From Akkermansiaceae bacterium UBA5689 (lineage in GTDB: Bacteria > Verrucomicrobiota > Verrucomicrobiia > Verrucomicrobiales > Akkermansiaceae): DNA of 59,044 bases. Position numbers and translations under genes: made by a program. The notes beneath the pieces are model-generated. The model had not been told where the DNA came from. It saw only the letters and a program-made list of their open reading frames with translations, and did no database searches. The stretch covers positions 6,751 to 65,794 of the forward strand of contig DIHT01000106.1 of the NCBI GenBank assembly GCA_002420305.1. Reading direction: 5' to 3'. Each line of letters begins with the position of its first letter. The first letter of the stretch is position 1. Below are positions 9,911-18,571 of this stretch, in pieces.

Positions 9911-9954
9911 ATTCTACGGCACCTTGGTTGGGAGAATCAGAAAAGTGAACCACG

Positions 9955-10347
9955 ATGAGTGATCCCATTGCCCTTACAGAGGAACATCTGAAAGACATTC
10001 CTTCCACCGAACAGGCCGCTAACGATCTGCGTCAAGCAGCTGGCATCAAGAGCCGCGAAATCGCCCAGAGTGCCGAAGAACGAGCGCAATTACTTAAGGA
10101 CTCGGCCGCTCAGAAGGCTCAGAAGCTCCGCGATTTTGCAGGCGAAAAGGCCTCCCAGTTTGCAGACGTTGCCGGCGAGAAGGCATCTCAATTCAAGGAT
10201 GTGGCGGGCGAGCACTGGGGCGAAACAAGGGTCAAAGCTCGAGAAATTCAATCTGACCTCGAAGAATATGTACGCCAGCACCCGTCCAAATCTCTTCTGG
10301 TTGCAGCGGGGGTTGGATTTCTCGTGGGCCTGATTGTGAGAAGGTAA
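9955..10347 (+). CDS. YqjD/ElaB-like (DUF883) membrane-anchored protein
   Basis: A 130-residue protein. It is almost all charged amphipathic helix, with short repeats (GEKASQFADVA, GEKASQFKDVA), and ends in a glycine-zipper membrane anchor SLLVAAGVGFLVGLIVRR. This is the architecture of YqjD/ElaB (DUF883), inner-membrane proteins that in E. coli bind ribosomes in stationary phase. The helical repeats also resemble LEA-type stress proteins. It is the first gene of a three-gene cluster whose second member resembles YqjE, as in the E. coli yqjCDEK arrangement. Confidence 0.8.
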   Translation: MSDPIALTEEHLKDIPSTEQAANDLRQAAGIKSREIAQSAEERAQLLKDSAAQKAQKLRDFAGEKASQFADVAGEKASQFKDVAGEHWGETRVKAREIQSDLEEYVRQHPSKSLLVAAGVGFLVGLIVRR

Positions 10348-10407
10348 TCATCACTCGGCTTCTTTCTATCCTGTTCACCCTCCTACCCTGCAAGCTTGCG
10401 AAAATTC

Positions 10408-10884
10408 ATGCCTGACGGGTTTGATGGCTCCGACTCCTCCTCCGATTCCTTTCCGAAGGGATCAGGAAATCCATCCGATAAGTATCGGTTTCGTGAAGGG
10501 CTGGTCGAGCATCTTAAGGCGCGCGGCCAACTCCTGCTCATCGAGGCGCAAGAAGCACGTGATTCACTCGGAAGGCGGAGCTCTCTGGCCTTCACTGCGG
10601 GCATCATCCTGGCAATCGGCTATGGCCTTATCCTGATCTCTGGCATTTCTCTCCTTGGTCGGTGGTTAGAAGCCCTCTCCCCCGGCCTTTCCGGCATGGG
10701 TTGGCAGATATGTGCTTTAGCTGGAGGCCTCGTTCATTTCGGCTTGGCGCTTATATTCTTCCGCAAACTGAAACAGCAAGGTGACCTCAACCTATTCGAA
10801 TTTACGCGTGCAGAATTCAACAAAGACGGAGAATGGCTCAATCAAGTCAAAAAAACCTCGAGCTCAAACGAGAAATCGTCCTGA
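10408..10884 (+). CDS. YqjE-like / phage-holin-superfamily membrane protein
   Basis: A 158-residue protein from the ATG at 10408; a TTG 12 bases upstream is in frame. After a serine/aspartate-rich N-terminus comes HLKARGQLLLIEAQEARDS and then two membrane segments (SSLAFTAGIILAIGYGLILI and ICALAGGLVHFGLALIFF). This matches the YqjE family in layout: a helix facing the cytoplasm plus two spans. It is probably an inner-membrane partner of the upstream DUF883 protein. Its last 52 bases overlap the next gene in another frame, implying translational coupling. Confidence 0.65.
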   Translation: MPDGFDGSDSSSDSFPKGSGNPSDKYRFREGLVEHLKARGQLLLIEAQEARDSLGRRSSLAFTAGIILAIGYGLILISGISLLGRWLEALSPGLSGMGWQICALAGGLVHFGLALIFFRKLKQQGDLNLFEFTRAEFNKDGEWLNQVKKTSSSNEKSS

Positions 10885-11186
10885 GACTGGACTCATCCCG
10901 CAAAAGAATCGCGGAGGAATCGATGGGGCTGAATCAACGAATGAGACCCGGTCATCTGGTCTCATCGTATCTCAGGAGCCACCCCCTTTTGTCCTTTGGG
11001 GCCACTTCAATTGGGGTAGCGGCCCTGACCTACCTACTTTTCCCCAGACTTAGAACCCCGGCGTCCCAGGCCCCACAATCACTGAGTCAGAGTCTTTTAG
11101 GCTGGATTCCCTCCTTCCTGAAAGGCTCAATCCGGAGCTGGATTTTTCGACAGGCCCGGGACTACCTCTTGACGAAACGCCCGTAA
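10833..11186 (+). CDS. small membrane-associated protein of unknown function
   Basis: A 117-residue basic protein. The N-terminal half is a charged helix (KREIVLRLDSSRKRIAEES), then SYLRSHPLLSFGATSIGVAA forms one hydrophobic segment, and the C-terminus is basic and amphipathic. RSHP before a glycine-containing span mirrors the RQHPSKS anchor of the DUF883 protein at the cluster start, so it may be a diverged relative or YqjK-like partner. It overlaps the YqjE-like gene by 52 bases with its own ATG. No enzymatic motif is visible. Confidence 0.6.
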   Translation: MAQSSQKNLELKREIVLRLDSSRKRIAEESMGLNQRMRPGHLVSSYLRSHPLLSFGATSIGVAALTYLLFPRLRTPASQAPQSLSQSLLGWIPSFLKGSIRSWIFRQARDYLLTKRP

Positions 11187-11270
11187 ACGGATTCCTTGCT
11201 TGGCCCTCGCCACTTTCTATGGTTTCCACAACGCCATCACCGCGCTGTAAGGCGCGCCGCACCTGACCCT

Positions 11271-12353
11271 ATGGCCGAACATCAAGTCCTTGCTCATGTC
11301 GATGAATACCTTGCCATCGGCATCGAGTATGATTGCTCAGACATCCACCTCGCCTCGAGATATCCTCCTGCGTGGCGTCGCTACGGCAGCCTTGCTCCGA
11401 TCTGGGATGACCATCCCCCACTAAGCTCCGATGACACCGAGAGGCTGGCACGCTCATTCCTTACGGAGCGAGAATGGGATCGTCTTCAGAAAGTAGGCGA
11501 CGTGGACTTCGCTTACCAGAACGAGCAGGGGCGCTTCCGAGCCTCCGTTGTAAAGCAGCGATTAGGACTTGATATCGTTTTCCGGATTATCAGCACTGAA
11601 TTACGGACGTTGGAAACCCTCGGGTTGCCAGTGGACCACCTCGTTCCTCTCACGCGCTATCACAACGGACTGTTACTTGTGACCGGATCCGTCGGATCGG
11701 GTAAATCGACCACCCTGGCCGCTCTTGTGGATTTCATCAATAAGGACCGCGAGGATCACATCCTTACACTGGAAGATCCGATCGAATATGTCTTCGACTC
11801 GGAAAGATGCCATGTAAACCAGCGGGAAGTACACTCTCACACTGAATCTTTTCCGAAGGCACTGCGGGGAGCACTGCGGGAAGACCCCGATGTCATCATG
11901 GTTGGAGAAATGAGAAATCTGGAAACCATTTCCCTCGCACTCACCGCTGCAGAAACTGGGCACCTGGTTCTTGCGACTCTGCACACCGGCAACGCGCCCA
12001 GAACCCTCGACCGTATTCTTGATGTCTTCCCCGTAGATCAGCGAGGGCAGATCAGGGTCATGGTCTCTGAATCCCTTCGCGGGGTCATCTCTCAGCAGCT
12101 GGTTCCCAACATCGACGGAGACGGCCGCGCTCTGGCCCTCGAACTTCTGGTGAACACTCCTGCCGTCGCGGCAACTGTCCGAGACGGCAAGACCTTCATG
12201 CTGCCGGGAATCATGCAGACGGGTAAAAACGTTGGCATGATCACGATGGATGAATCCCTCCGAAACCTCTATGTCCAAGGAACGATTTCTCAAGAAGAGG
12301 CTCTCTTCCGCTGCGAGGACAAGGTTCAAATGAAAGCCTTTTTCCAGTCCTGA
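11271..12353 (+). CDS. PilT-family twitching ATPase, copy 1
   Basis: A 360-residue type II/IV secretion ATPase of the PilT/PilU group. The N-terminal PAS-like domain ends near residue 115. Walker A is GSVGSGKST (139-147), the Asp box is HILTLEDPIEY, Walker B is DVIMVGEMR (207-215) and the His box is LATLHTGN. PilT proteins drive pilus retraction as cytoplasmic hexamers. The ATG is used because it places DVDEYL... SDIHL at the expected N-terminus; a TTG 75 bases upstream would add a proline/histidine-rich leader unlike the family. It lies 12 bases before a second PilT, so one may act as PilT and the other as PilU. Confidence 0.9.
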   Translation: MAEHQVLAHVDEYLAIGIEYDCSDIHLASRYPPAWRRYGSLAPIWDDHPPLSSDDTERLARSFLTEREWDRLQKVGDVDFAYQNEQGRFRASVVKQRLGLDIVFRIISTELRTLETLGLPVDHLVPLTRYHNGLLLVTGSVGSGKSTTLAALVDFINKDREDHILTLEDPIEYVFDSERCHVNQREVHSHTESFPKALRGALREDPDVIMVGEMRNLETISLALTAAETGHLVLATLHTGNAPRTLDRILDVFPVDQRGQIRVMVSESLRGVISQQLVPNIDGDGRALALELLVNTPAVAATVRDGKTFMLPGIMQTGKNVGMITMDESLRNLYVQGTISQEEALFRCEDKVQMKAFFQS

Positions 12354-12365
12354 CCTACTCTCCCC

Positions 12366-13475
12366 ATGGCGAGAATTGACGTATATTTTCAGTATCTCAT
12401 TGAATCGGGCGGGTCAGACCTGCACTTGTCGGAGGGCGGCCCTCCCAAGGTTCGCATTCACGGAGCAATAACACCTATTCCTGATCAGCCCGCTCTTGCA
12501 GGAGAAGACTTCAAGGATCTGCTTTCCGAAATCTGCGATAAGGAAGCGTTCGAGAACTACCTCGAAACTGGCGACCTCGACTTCGCCTACGAGATGAATG
12601 AGGATTCGCGGTTTCGGTGCAACTACCTCAAGCAGAAAAATGGGCTCGCGGCTGTGTTCCGCCTCATCCCCACTGAGATTGCATCTCTCGAAGACTTGAA
12701 TATCCCAACGGTCGTGAAGGAGTTTGGCCACATGCGTTCTGGTCTTGTTCTGGTGACTGGGCCAACCGGGTCTGGTAAGTCTACCACGCTGGCGGCCCTG
12801 CTCGATTACATCAATTCAAACTTCTCTAGACACATCATTACCGTAGAGGAACCAATTGAGTTTGTGCACCGGAACAAACGCAGCATCATCACACAGCGAG
12901 AAGTCCCCATTCAAACACCCTCTTTCGCTGATGGCCTACGCGCCGCGCTCCGGGAAGATGCGGACATTGTTCTGGTCGGGGAAATGCGAGACCTTGAAAC
13001 TATCTCTCTTGCTCTTACTGCGGCAGAAACAGGGCTTCTGGTATTCGGAACTCTACACACCAACAACGCACGAAAGACGGTGGACCGACTGGTGGACGTC
13101 TTTCCTGCAGACCAGCAATCACAGGTCCGCACCATGCTGGCAGCATCTCTTCGTGGGGTTGTCGCTCAGTTGCTCATGAAGCGCAGCGACAAGCCGGGAC
13201 GGTGTGCTGTGAATGAGATCATGTTCGCCACACCAGCCGTTTCGGCGATCATCCGGGAAGGGCAGACTCAGAAGCTTTATGATGTGATTATCGGAGGTAA
13301 AGCCGAAGGAATGCAGTTCATGGATGAGTCCATCTGGGACAAACTCCGAGCGGGCAATGTCACCTCACAGGAAGCCTACATGAAGGCTATCGACAAAACG
13401 CGCTTCAAGAAGTTCCTTCCAGAGGAGCATGCCGCTCTTGGAGAGGCTTCCGGGGAAAACCCGATGGAGCACTAG
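12366..13475 (+). CDS. pilT: PilT-family twitching ATPase, copy 2
   Basis: A 369-residue PilT ATPase: SDLHLSEGGPPKVRIHG at the N-terminus, Walker A GPTGSGKST (132-140), Asp box TVEEPIEFVH, Walker B DIVLVGEMRD (200-208) and His box FGTLHTNN. It matches canonical PilT more closely than copy 1, for example in RIHG and the GPTGSGKST loop. Pilus retraction or another secretion-ATPase task is expected. The C-terminus carries a variable acidic tail. It is translated from an ATG 12 bases after copy 1; no pilin or assembly genes are in the window, so it would act with a pilus machine encoded elsewhere. Confidence 0.92.
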   Translation: MARIDVYFQYLIESGGSDLHLSEGGPPKVRIHGAITPIPDQPALAGEDFKDLLSEICDKEAFENYLETGDLDFAYEMNEDSRFRCNYLKQKNGLAAVFRLIPTEIASLEDLNIPTVVKEFGHMRSGLVLVTGPTGSGKSTTLAALLDYINSNFSRHIITVEEPIEFVHRNKRSIITQREVPIQTPSFADGLRAALREDADIVLVGEMRDLETISLALTAAETGLLVFGTLHTNNARKTVDRLVDVFPADQQSQVRTMLAASLRGVVAQLLMKRSDKPGRCAVNEIMFATPAVSAIIREGQTQKLYDVIIGGKAEGMQFMDESIWDKLRAGNVTSQEAYMKAIDKTRFKKFLPEEHAALGEASGENPMEH

Positions 13476-13668
13476 GGCTCGAAAGTAGATTCTGAGTGCG
13501 TTGCGAGAACCGTTCGTCGCGCCCCGCTGAGACTTACTCACATTCATTCACATCTCGGCAGAGAGTCCTGCTCGAGAAATCGGAGCCTTGGCTCATAGGG
13601 TCTTGCTATTTATCGTCGGCGATTGAATGTCTTGAGCACAATTTCACTCTTCCACCTGAGCCCCTGGA

Positions 13669-15840
13669 ATGTCCGCAAGCCAAGACCTTCTTTCCTTCAG
13701 TTGCCCGAATTGTGGGGTGCAGTTGCGTGTGCCGGCGAGCATGGCGGGTATCGAGGGCCCCTGCCCCTCTTGCGCAGCAATCATTCAGGCTCCTAGCGCC
13801 CCTCATCACGGTCCCAGCTCCGCCAGCTCTGCCTTACAAACTCCATCGGCCCCGCTCTCCCCCACAACCACGGCCTCTGACTACGCAGGTCCCCCCAGAT
13901 CTCACACCGAGGCTGAGAAGGCAGGGCCTTCTCGCGACGAAATCCTCTCACCCCCCCCCGGGGACAAATCCTCTCCAAGAGAGCAGATCCCATCCTGCAC
14001 ATCCGACCAATCTTCATCTTCCCCGCCCCCCCCTCAGAGTTCATCCCATCCAACCGCTCCATCATATCCACACAGTCGGCGAACGACTCCTGCGCCTCAA
14101 GCTCACACCCCAGCCGGAGAGGAGCCTTCATCGGACAATGCTGCTCGCTTGGAAGATCGTCCCGAGCAGAAGCACCCGCTCAAGCCTGCTTCAGTCTCAA
14201 CTAATCCTGGAGACACCAAGATTTCCGCTAACTCCGCGAAGAACAATCCTTCCACTAATAAAGATCCAGAACTTGATCCGCTCCTGGCGCTCAAGCCAAC
14301 TGCCGTCAAGGATCAGGGGCACAAAGAAAGGGATCATCTGCCCACCAGCAGCCTTCCTAGCGAGCGAAAATCGAGAACATATAAGCAAGCGGATCTTGCA
14401 GCTCCTTCAGAAAAGCTGTCTGCTCCTGAAGAAAACCTTCCGGACTTGGATTCTTCCGAGTCCATGGCGCCCGTAGATTCTCCGTCCGTGGAGCGCTCTT
14501 CCGGAACCGAAAGACCAGACGAACCAACATCCCGGAAGTCGCGACTATTCCGATCTGATCGAGAATCTGAAGAAACCGTAAAGCTCAATGTCAACGCCTC
14601 CACCGTTGGAGCCTTGGTGAGCCACGAGCACGCTGGGCATCTTGAAAATAGCAGGCGCTCTCATCCCACCTGGCCAGGCATTTCGGTTCTTTTGCTCTTC
14701 CTGACACTTTCAGCGGTAATGATCTATCTCGTGCTGGATCTTACTGACATGCTGCCGCACAGCAAACGGCAAGGTCAGCTTCAAGATCCGGCCGCCAGCG
14801 AAGCCTCAAAGCCTCCGCCAGCGGCGGGAGAAACGTCGGCACCAGCGGCTGCCGGACTACCTAACCATGGGCAGGAGCCTTCAGCCTCAGAGCAGACTGC
14901 AGGAGTTTTTAAAGTTGATCCAAACCAGCTCTTTCCGGGATCATCACAGACCGGTCAGAGTGCTCAACCAAACCCGGAGACCTTGTCAGGCACCGAAGCG
15001 CAGGACCTCAACTCTGAAGACCTCCTTGGCCGCAACGAGGACCCGAAAGCGGGCGCTTTGCTTGTTCCGGCAGGAGGCGGTGAAGCAGCACTTGGCGGTG
15101 CTATTATCGAGGCGCAGGATGTAAAGGTCAGGGGCGAAGTCAGCCTCCCGCCACTTATCGACCTCAATCCATCGCGAAATGCACTTCCAGAACAGAGTGG
15201 GAGTCCAAGCGCTCCTGCCGAAACGCTCTCGCTCTTTCTCGCAGCCCGCAATCTCAGTGAGCGGCGCCCTTATATGAGCGCTTCGCGGCGATCCGAAGCT
15301 GAGCTGGAGAGGGGGCCGTTGGCAAAACAGCTCCCTCCCACTGTTAAGCTGAGGCTTCTGAAATACGTAAAGGATCATTCAGAAAAGACTGACGAAAGAT
15401 TTTTTGAGGTGTCTTTTGAAAGAGAGTCTACAGCCCCAATTTTGGTTCAGGTGGCTGTAAATAGTAATGGTCGCATACAAGTTCACACCGATGCGTTCTT
15501 GGATCTCTACAATGATGAAATGGCGCGCTTTCAGGCCGTCCCAGTCAAGGGAGAGCGGACCTTCCATACCCTCGCAGACGCCTACAAGCAGTGCTTCGAG
15601 GAGAAAATTCCAGGGGCAGAAGATAAGAGTTATATTAAGCTCCGCCAGCACGAGCAGGTCGCGGCGCGGCTCCAGGCATATTTTGCAAAAGAGTCGAAAA
15701 TCTCCGAGCAGATCGAGCAGTCCAGGGCGCTCCCATGGGGCCGCTCTGGGATCTGTACGGTTACCGTAAGATGGAACACTGATTACGGGAGACCCTATGT
15801 GGAACTAGTGAGTATTGATGAGCTCTCATGGGGCCCCTGA
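13669..15840 (+). CDS. zinc-ribbon, low-complexity, single-span membrane protein
   Basis: A 723-residue protein with no recognised whole-length family. Residues 12-35 form a treble-clef-like zinc ribbon with two CPxC pairs (Cys12/15 and Cys32/35), seen in many PVC proteins. About 300 residues of Pro/Ser/Lys-rich low-complexity sequence follow, then one membrane span (about 335-358), a second Ala/Pro/Glu-rich stretch, and a compact C-terminal domain from about residue 520 containing FFEVSFERESTAPILVQVAV. The topology suggests a cytoplasmic zinc ribbon and an extracytoplasmic C-terminal domain. It follows the pilT pair after 193 bases; a role near the pilus is only a guess. Confidence 0.7.
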   Translation: MSASQDLLSFSCPNCGVQLRVPASMAGIEGPCPSCAAIIQAPSAPHHGPSSASSALQTPSAPLSPTTTASDYAGPPRSHTEAEKAGPSRDEILSPPPGDKSSPREQIPSCTSDQSSSSPPPPQSSSHPTAPSYPHSRRTTPAPQAHTPAGEEPSSDNAARLEDRPEQKHPLKPASVSTNPGDTKISANSAKNNPSTNKDPELDPLLALKPTAVKDQGHKERDHLPTSSLPSERKSRTYKQADLAAPSEKLSAPEENLPDLDSSESMAPVDSPSVERSSGTERPDEPTSRKSRLFRSDRESEETVKLNVNASTVGALVSHEHAGHLENSRRSHPTWPGISVLLLFLTLSAVMIYLVLDLTDMLPHSKRQGQLQDPAASEASKPPPAAGETSAPAAAGLPNHGQEPSASEQTAGVFKVDPNQLFPGSSQTGQSAQPNPETLSGTEAQDLNSEDLLGRNEDPKAGALLVPAGGGEAALGGAIIEAQDVKVRGEVSLPPLIDLNPSRNALPEQSGSPSAPAETLSLFLAARNLSERRPYMSASRRSEAELERGPLAKQLPPTVKLRLLKYVKDHSEKTDERFFEVSFERESTAPILVQVAVNSNGRIQVHTDAFLDLYNDEMARFQAVPVKGERTFHTLADAYKQCFEEKIPGAEDKSYIKLRQHEQVAARLQAYFAKESKISEQIEQSRALPWGRSGICTVTVRWNTDYGRPYVELVSIDELSWGP

Positions 15841-15948
15841 GAGCTTCCGGACGGAAACTCTTCTCGGCCATCTCCTTAATCATCACACTCACTCCCACAA
15901 ATAAGGGGTACTCACTGTATCAGTATAAGACCTCTGCTATACGAGTGC

Positions 15949-16638
15949 TCATTCGGATGGCTTGGGCAAGCGAACAACCATGAATCCCTGCACGCTGCTG
16001 TATTTCTTGAACTCGCAGTCATTTTTTATTCGCAGCAATCCAAAGGCTCGTTCCTTGACATGGACAGGCGTGACTGCCACTTGATACTCCCTGCCGGGCT
16101 TGATCACCTTGAGTTCGTACTTAAACTGCTCATTCGTACAGGAGAGCTCAGTGACCATAATATCAGTCTCATGGTTCACTCTGATCTTAAAGATCTGAGC
16201 ATCCCCTCTTCCGTCCAGGTCCCAGAAGAGGGTTGGAGGATCAATTGAGAACAAGTCCGGAATCTCAAGCTTCGCCGTTAGGACGATCGGGACCGTTTCG
16301 CCCTCAAGGGTGATCACGATCTTCTTTTCGATCGCGCCCTTTATTGTACCCAGCTTGAAGTTGCCACGAACTACTCCACTCTCTCCTGGGCGCCAGGTAA
16401 GCTTCCCATTTCCGCTGATTTCAGCAGACAGGCAACTGCAAGCAGCCTGATACTCCTTAATTGTAACGGGCTTTGTGCCTTTCACTTTGAAAGGAAACTC
16501 GACACTAAGGCGATCCTTATCCGGAGGCAGGGTCATTGAAATCTCCTTCGTCTCGAATGCTAGCTCCCCGAACAAACAGGATGGCCCCATCAGAAGGAGA
16601 CCAAGCCCCATCAATCTTCGCTCCTTCGAGATTTTCAT
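15949..16638 (-). CDS. exported DUF1573-domain protein
   Basis: A 229-residue protein with an N-terminal signal peptide ending near residue 24. The first ~110 residues match DUF1573: VEFPFKVKGTKPVTIKEYQA, then CSC, then GVVRGNFKLGTIKGAIEKKI, an Ig-like fold common in Bacteroidetes and PVC exported proteins. The rest repeats the same beta-rich style. It is the last gene of the ECF sigma operon and overlaps the upstream gene by one base. Its role in the envelope is unknown, but the position suggests it is a target or effector of the sigma factor. Confidence 0.8.
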   Translation of the reverse strand: MKISKERRLMGLGLLLMGPSCLFGELAFETKEISMTLPPDKDRLSVEFPFKVKGTKPVTIKEYQAACSCLSAEISGNGKLTWRPGESGVVRGNFKLGTIKGAIEKKIVITLEGETVPIVLTAKLEIPDLFSIDPPTLFWDLDGRGDAQIFKIRVNHETDIMVTELSCTNEQFKYELKVIKPGREYQVAVTPVHVKERAFGLLRIKNDCEFKKYSSVQGFMVVRLPKPSE

Positions 16639-17129
16639 TACTTCGACTTAAGGCTGACCAGTTCTACCGTAACAATGAGGTTCCCATCACGCCATCGAGG
16701 GCCAATCAGGTAGACTCTTTTCCCTACTTCAAATACCCGATCCCATCTCAGGGTCATCTTGCTCTTTTGCCAGTATTCAACATCAAGCCGCAATTTGCGG
16801 GATTCCTTGATTGAGGCCTGCGGCTGAAAGGTCAGCATCAATGCCTGTGAGCCATTGATGGGTTGAGCCCAACTCTTGTATCCCTTGAGAATATCCTGCT
16901 CCACTGAACCAAGCCTCACGAAGGTCTTATAGGGCTCCAACTTGGCTACTTTTCTCAGCTTGGCCACTTCCTCTTCGCGGAGGGGCACAACGCCATCTCC
17001 GAGGGATTCAGGCGATCCATTTGTTCCGAAGAGAACCGCTGTTCTCACTTTGCCTATCACCTCCTTACCTGGATCCTGCGCACCCGCAACAGCCATCAAA
17101 GCGAAGTAAATAAGTGCCAGCATTCTCAT
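16638..17129 (-). CDS. exported protein of unknown function
   Basis: A 163-residue protein with a short signal peptide (MRMLALIYFALMAVAGAQ). The mature part is rich in beta-type segments: KTFVRLGSVEQDI, LMLTFQPQASI, TLRWDRVFEVGKRVYLIG. No family is recognised. It is the third gene of the sigma operon, 15 bases after the anti-sigma-like gene, and its stop shares one base with the DUF1573 start. Tight packing suggests a function with that protein in the envelope. Confidence 0.6.
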   Translation of the reverse strand: MRMLALIYFALMAVAGAQDPGKEVIGKVRTAVLFGTNGSPESLGDGVVPLREEEVAKLRKVAKLEPYKTFVRLGSVEQDILKGYKSWAQPINGSQALMLTFQPQASIKESRKLRLDVEYWQKSKMTLRWDRVFEVGKRVYLIGPRWRDGNLIVTVELVSLKSK

Positions 17130-17144
17130 TCGATCTTCCTTCGG

Positions 17145-17729
17145 TTAGTAAGTCTCCTTGACGTTAACGTAATAGCCGTGACGGCCATCGAAGAATCCTG
17201 CACCCAAAGCCAGATCGGAGTCAGAGAGAGGTGCCAGACCTTCAACCACCAGAAGAGTCGAATCCGAATCCCTATCGAGGATGACCTGAGTGGATACATT
17301 TGTGAGCGGGGAGTAGACCTCTGAACTCGCCCCGGAATCGACAAGTCTGGATGAGGCATCACCCGACTGGGCGCTCTTCATTCCCAAGAGGAACGCAAAC
17401 ACTACGGCGCAGGTGACCGCGGGTGCCATCCACCAGAGCCATCGACGATTAAAGGCCGCAAAGGCACCGTGACCTTCTTCGCTTTCAGGAAATTTACTCT
17501 CTGCATTTACAAGTTTTTCGAGATGCGAATTAAAGTAGTCAGGAAATGGAGGATCTACCTCTCGCGGGACAGAATCGCGTAACTTCTCCCTGAAGAGAAG
17601 AAATCTGGCACGCTCCTCATGCAGTTCAGGAGAGCTGGCTAGAATCGGCTCCAGTTCCTCCAGCTCGTTTTCGCTCAGCCCATTATCCATCCAGCGGGTG
17701 AGCAGTTCTTCTTTCCGGTCGTTCTTCAT
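17145..17729 (-). CDS. anti-sigma-factor-like membrane protein
   Basis: A 194-residue protein. The N-terminal cytoplasmic part (MKNDRKEELLTRWMDNGLS...) is acidic and helical and resembles anti-sigma domains, but without the HxxxCxxC zinc motif. One membrane span lies at about residues 98-117 (MAPAVTCAVVFAFLLGM). The C-terminal ~75 residues would be extracytoplasmic. It starts within the sigma factor stop (4-base overlap), the usual arrangement of an ECF sigma and its own membrane anti-sigma. The assignment rests on position and topology rather than conserved residues. Confidence 0.65.
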   Translation of the reverse strand: MKNDRKEELLTRWMDNGLSENELEELEPILASSPELHEERARFLLFREKLRDSVPREVDPPFPDYFNSHLEKLVNAESKFPESEEGHGAFAAFNRRWLWWMAPAVTCAVVFAFLLGMKSAQSGDASSRLVDSGASSEVYSPLTNVSTQVILDRDSDSTLLVVEGLAPLSDSDLALGAGFFDGRHGYYVNVKETY

Positions 17730-18376
17730 ATGTTGATCAGCAAAGTCTGCAGTTTTTTCCGGGCATAAAACAAGCGGCTCATTACTGTGCCGAGGGAGCA
17801 ATCCATGACATCCGCAATCTCTTTATACTCTAAACCCTGCACCTCGCGAAGCAGGATCGCCTCACGATGTTCTGGAGACAGTTTCTCAAGGGCATTTTCG
17901 ATGTTGGCTCTTACTTCTCCCTGCGAAAGTGCCTCATCCGGACGGGATACCCGAGCGGGCGTGGCATGGGCTCCGGCTGCAATTGCCTCCCTGTCGAGCA
18001 AGTTGTCATCAAGATCTCCCGCAACATCCATCTTTCTTTTTCTCATCCAGTCGTACACCACGTTGTGAGTAATTCGATACATCCACGTTGAGAAACGAGC
18101 ACGCGATTCGAATCTGGGCAGCGCCTTCCAGACCTTCACGAAGACCTCCTGGGCGAGGTCCCATGAGTCCGCTTCATTTTTGATCATATTTTGAATCATC
18201 GCATAAACGCGCCCACGATGCTTGGTCACTAGTAGATCAAAGGCGCCGTAGTCACCCTCTTTACATCGATCAACCAGCTCCGCATCGGAGATTTCTGCAG
18301 GGGCTCCCTCTCCTCCAGCATCACCCGGAACAGGACCCTTTATCAGATTTGACGCAATGGAGCGGAGGAAATTCAT
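17726..18376 (-). CDS. ECF RNA polymerase sigma factor
   Basis: A 216-residue sigma70-family factor. Region 2 is at about residues 45-110 (FDLLVTKHRGRVYAMIQNMI, then LAQEVFVKVWKALPRF and FSTWMYRITHNVVYDWMRKRK). Region 4 is at about 160-212 (LSPEHREAILLREVQGLEYK, EIADVMDCSLGTVMSRL). It would redirect RNA polymerase to a stress or envelope regulon. It is the first gene of a four-gene operon with an anti-sigma-like protein and two exported proteins. A 16-base dyad 35 bases upstream of the start could be part of its control. Confidence 0.93.
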   Translation of the reverse strand: MNFLRSIASNLIKGPVPGDAGGEGAPAEISDAELVDRCKEGDYGAFDLLVTKHRGRVYAMIQNMIKNEADSWDLAQEVFVKVWKALPRFESRARFSTWMYRITHNVVYDWMRKRKMDVAGDLDDNLLDREAIAAGAHATPARVSRPDEALSQGEVRANIENALEKLSPEHREAILLREVQGLEYKEIADVMDCSLGTVMSRLFYARKKLQTLLINI

Positions 18377-18411
18377 CGAATGTTGGCCAGTTGGAAGGTG
18401 GCCTCAAACCC

Positions 18412-18427
18412 CCGCTTGAGCAAGCGG
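18412..18427. promoter_or_regulatory. inverted repeat upstream of the ECF sigma gene
   Basis: CCGCTTG AG CAAGCGG, a perfect 7-bp inverted repeat with a 2-base spacer, 36 bases upstream of the sigma start codon. It is too tight to fold well as RNA, so it is more likely a protein-binding dyad. No binding protein can be named. Confidence 0.35.
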
Positions 18428-18529
18428 AGACACCTTAAAAACAGGGCCTCTTGGGCAGACCTTTTCTCCACGCTTACCCCAATCCGCCGCAAATTCTCTG
18501 AAAGTTACCCCAAGGAATCTGGATTTTAA

Positions 18530-18553
18530 CCGGGCTCGGCCCAAAAAGCCCGG
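18530..18553 (-). terminator. putative terminator after the cysJ-like gene
   Basis: Read on the minus strand, CCGGGCT, a 10-base loop, AGCCCGG, then TTAAAATCC. It lies 19 bases after the flavoprotein stop. The stem is perfect over 7 bp but the U-tract is short. Confidence 0.45.
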
Positions 18554-18571
18554 AGTGCCTGAACCAGTACG

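Noticed and set aside
13496..14476. 326-residue Arg/Pro-rich plus-strand open frame overlapping the zinc-ribbon gene
   Set aside because: Out of frame with the zinc-ribbon gene, which has the CxxC pairs and membrane span; the open frame results from the low-complexity, C-rich DNA.
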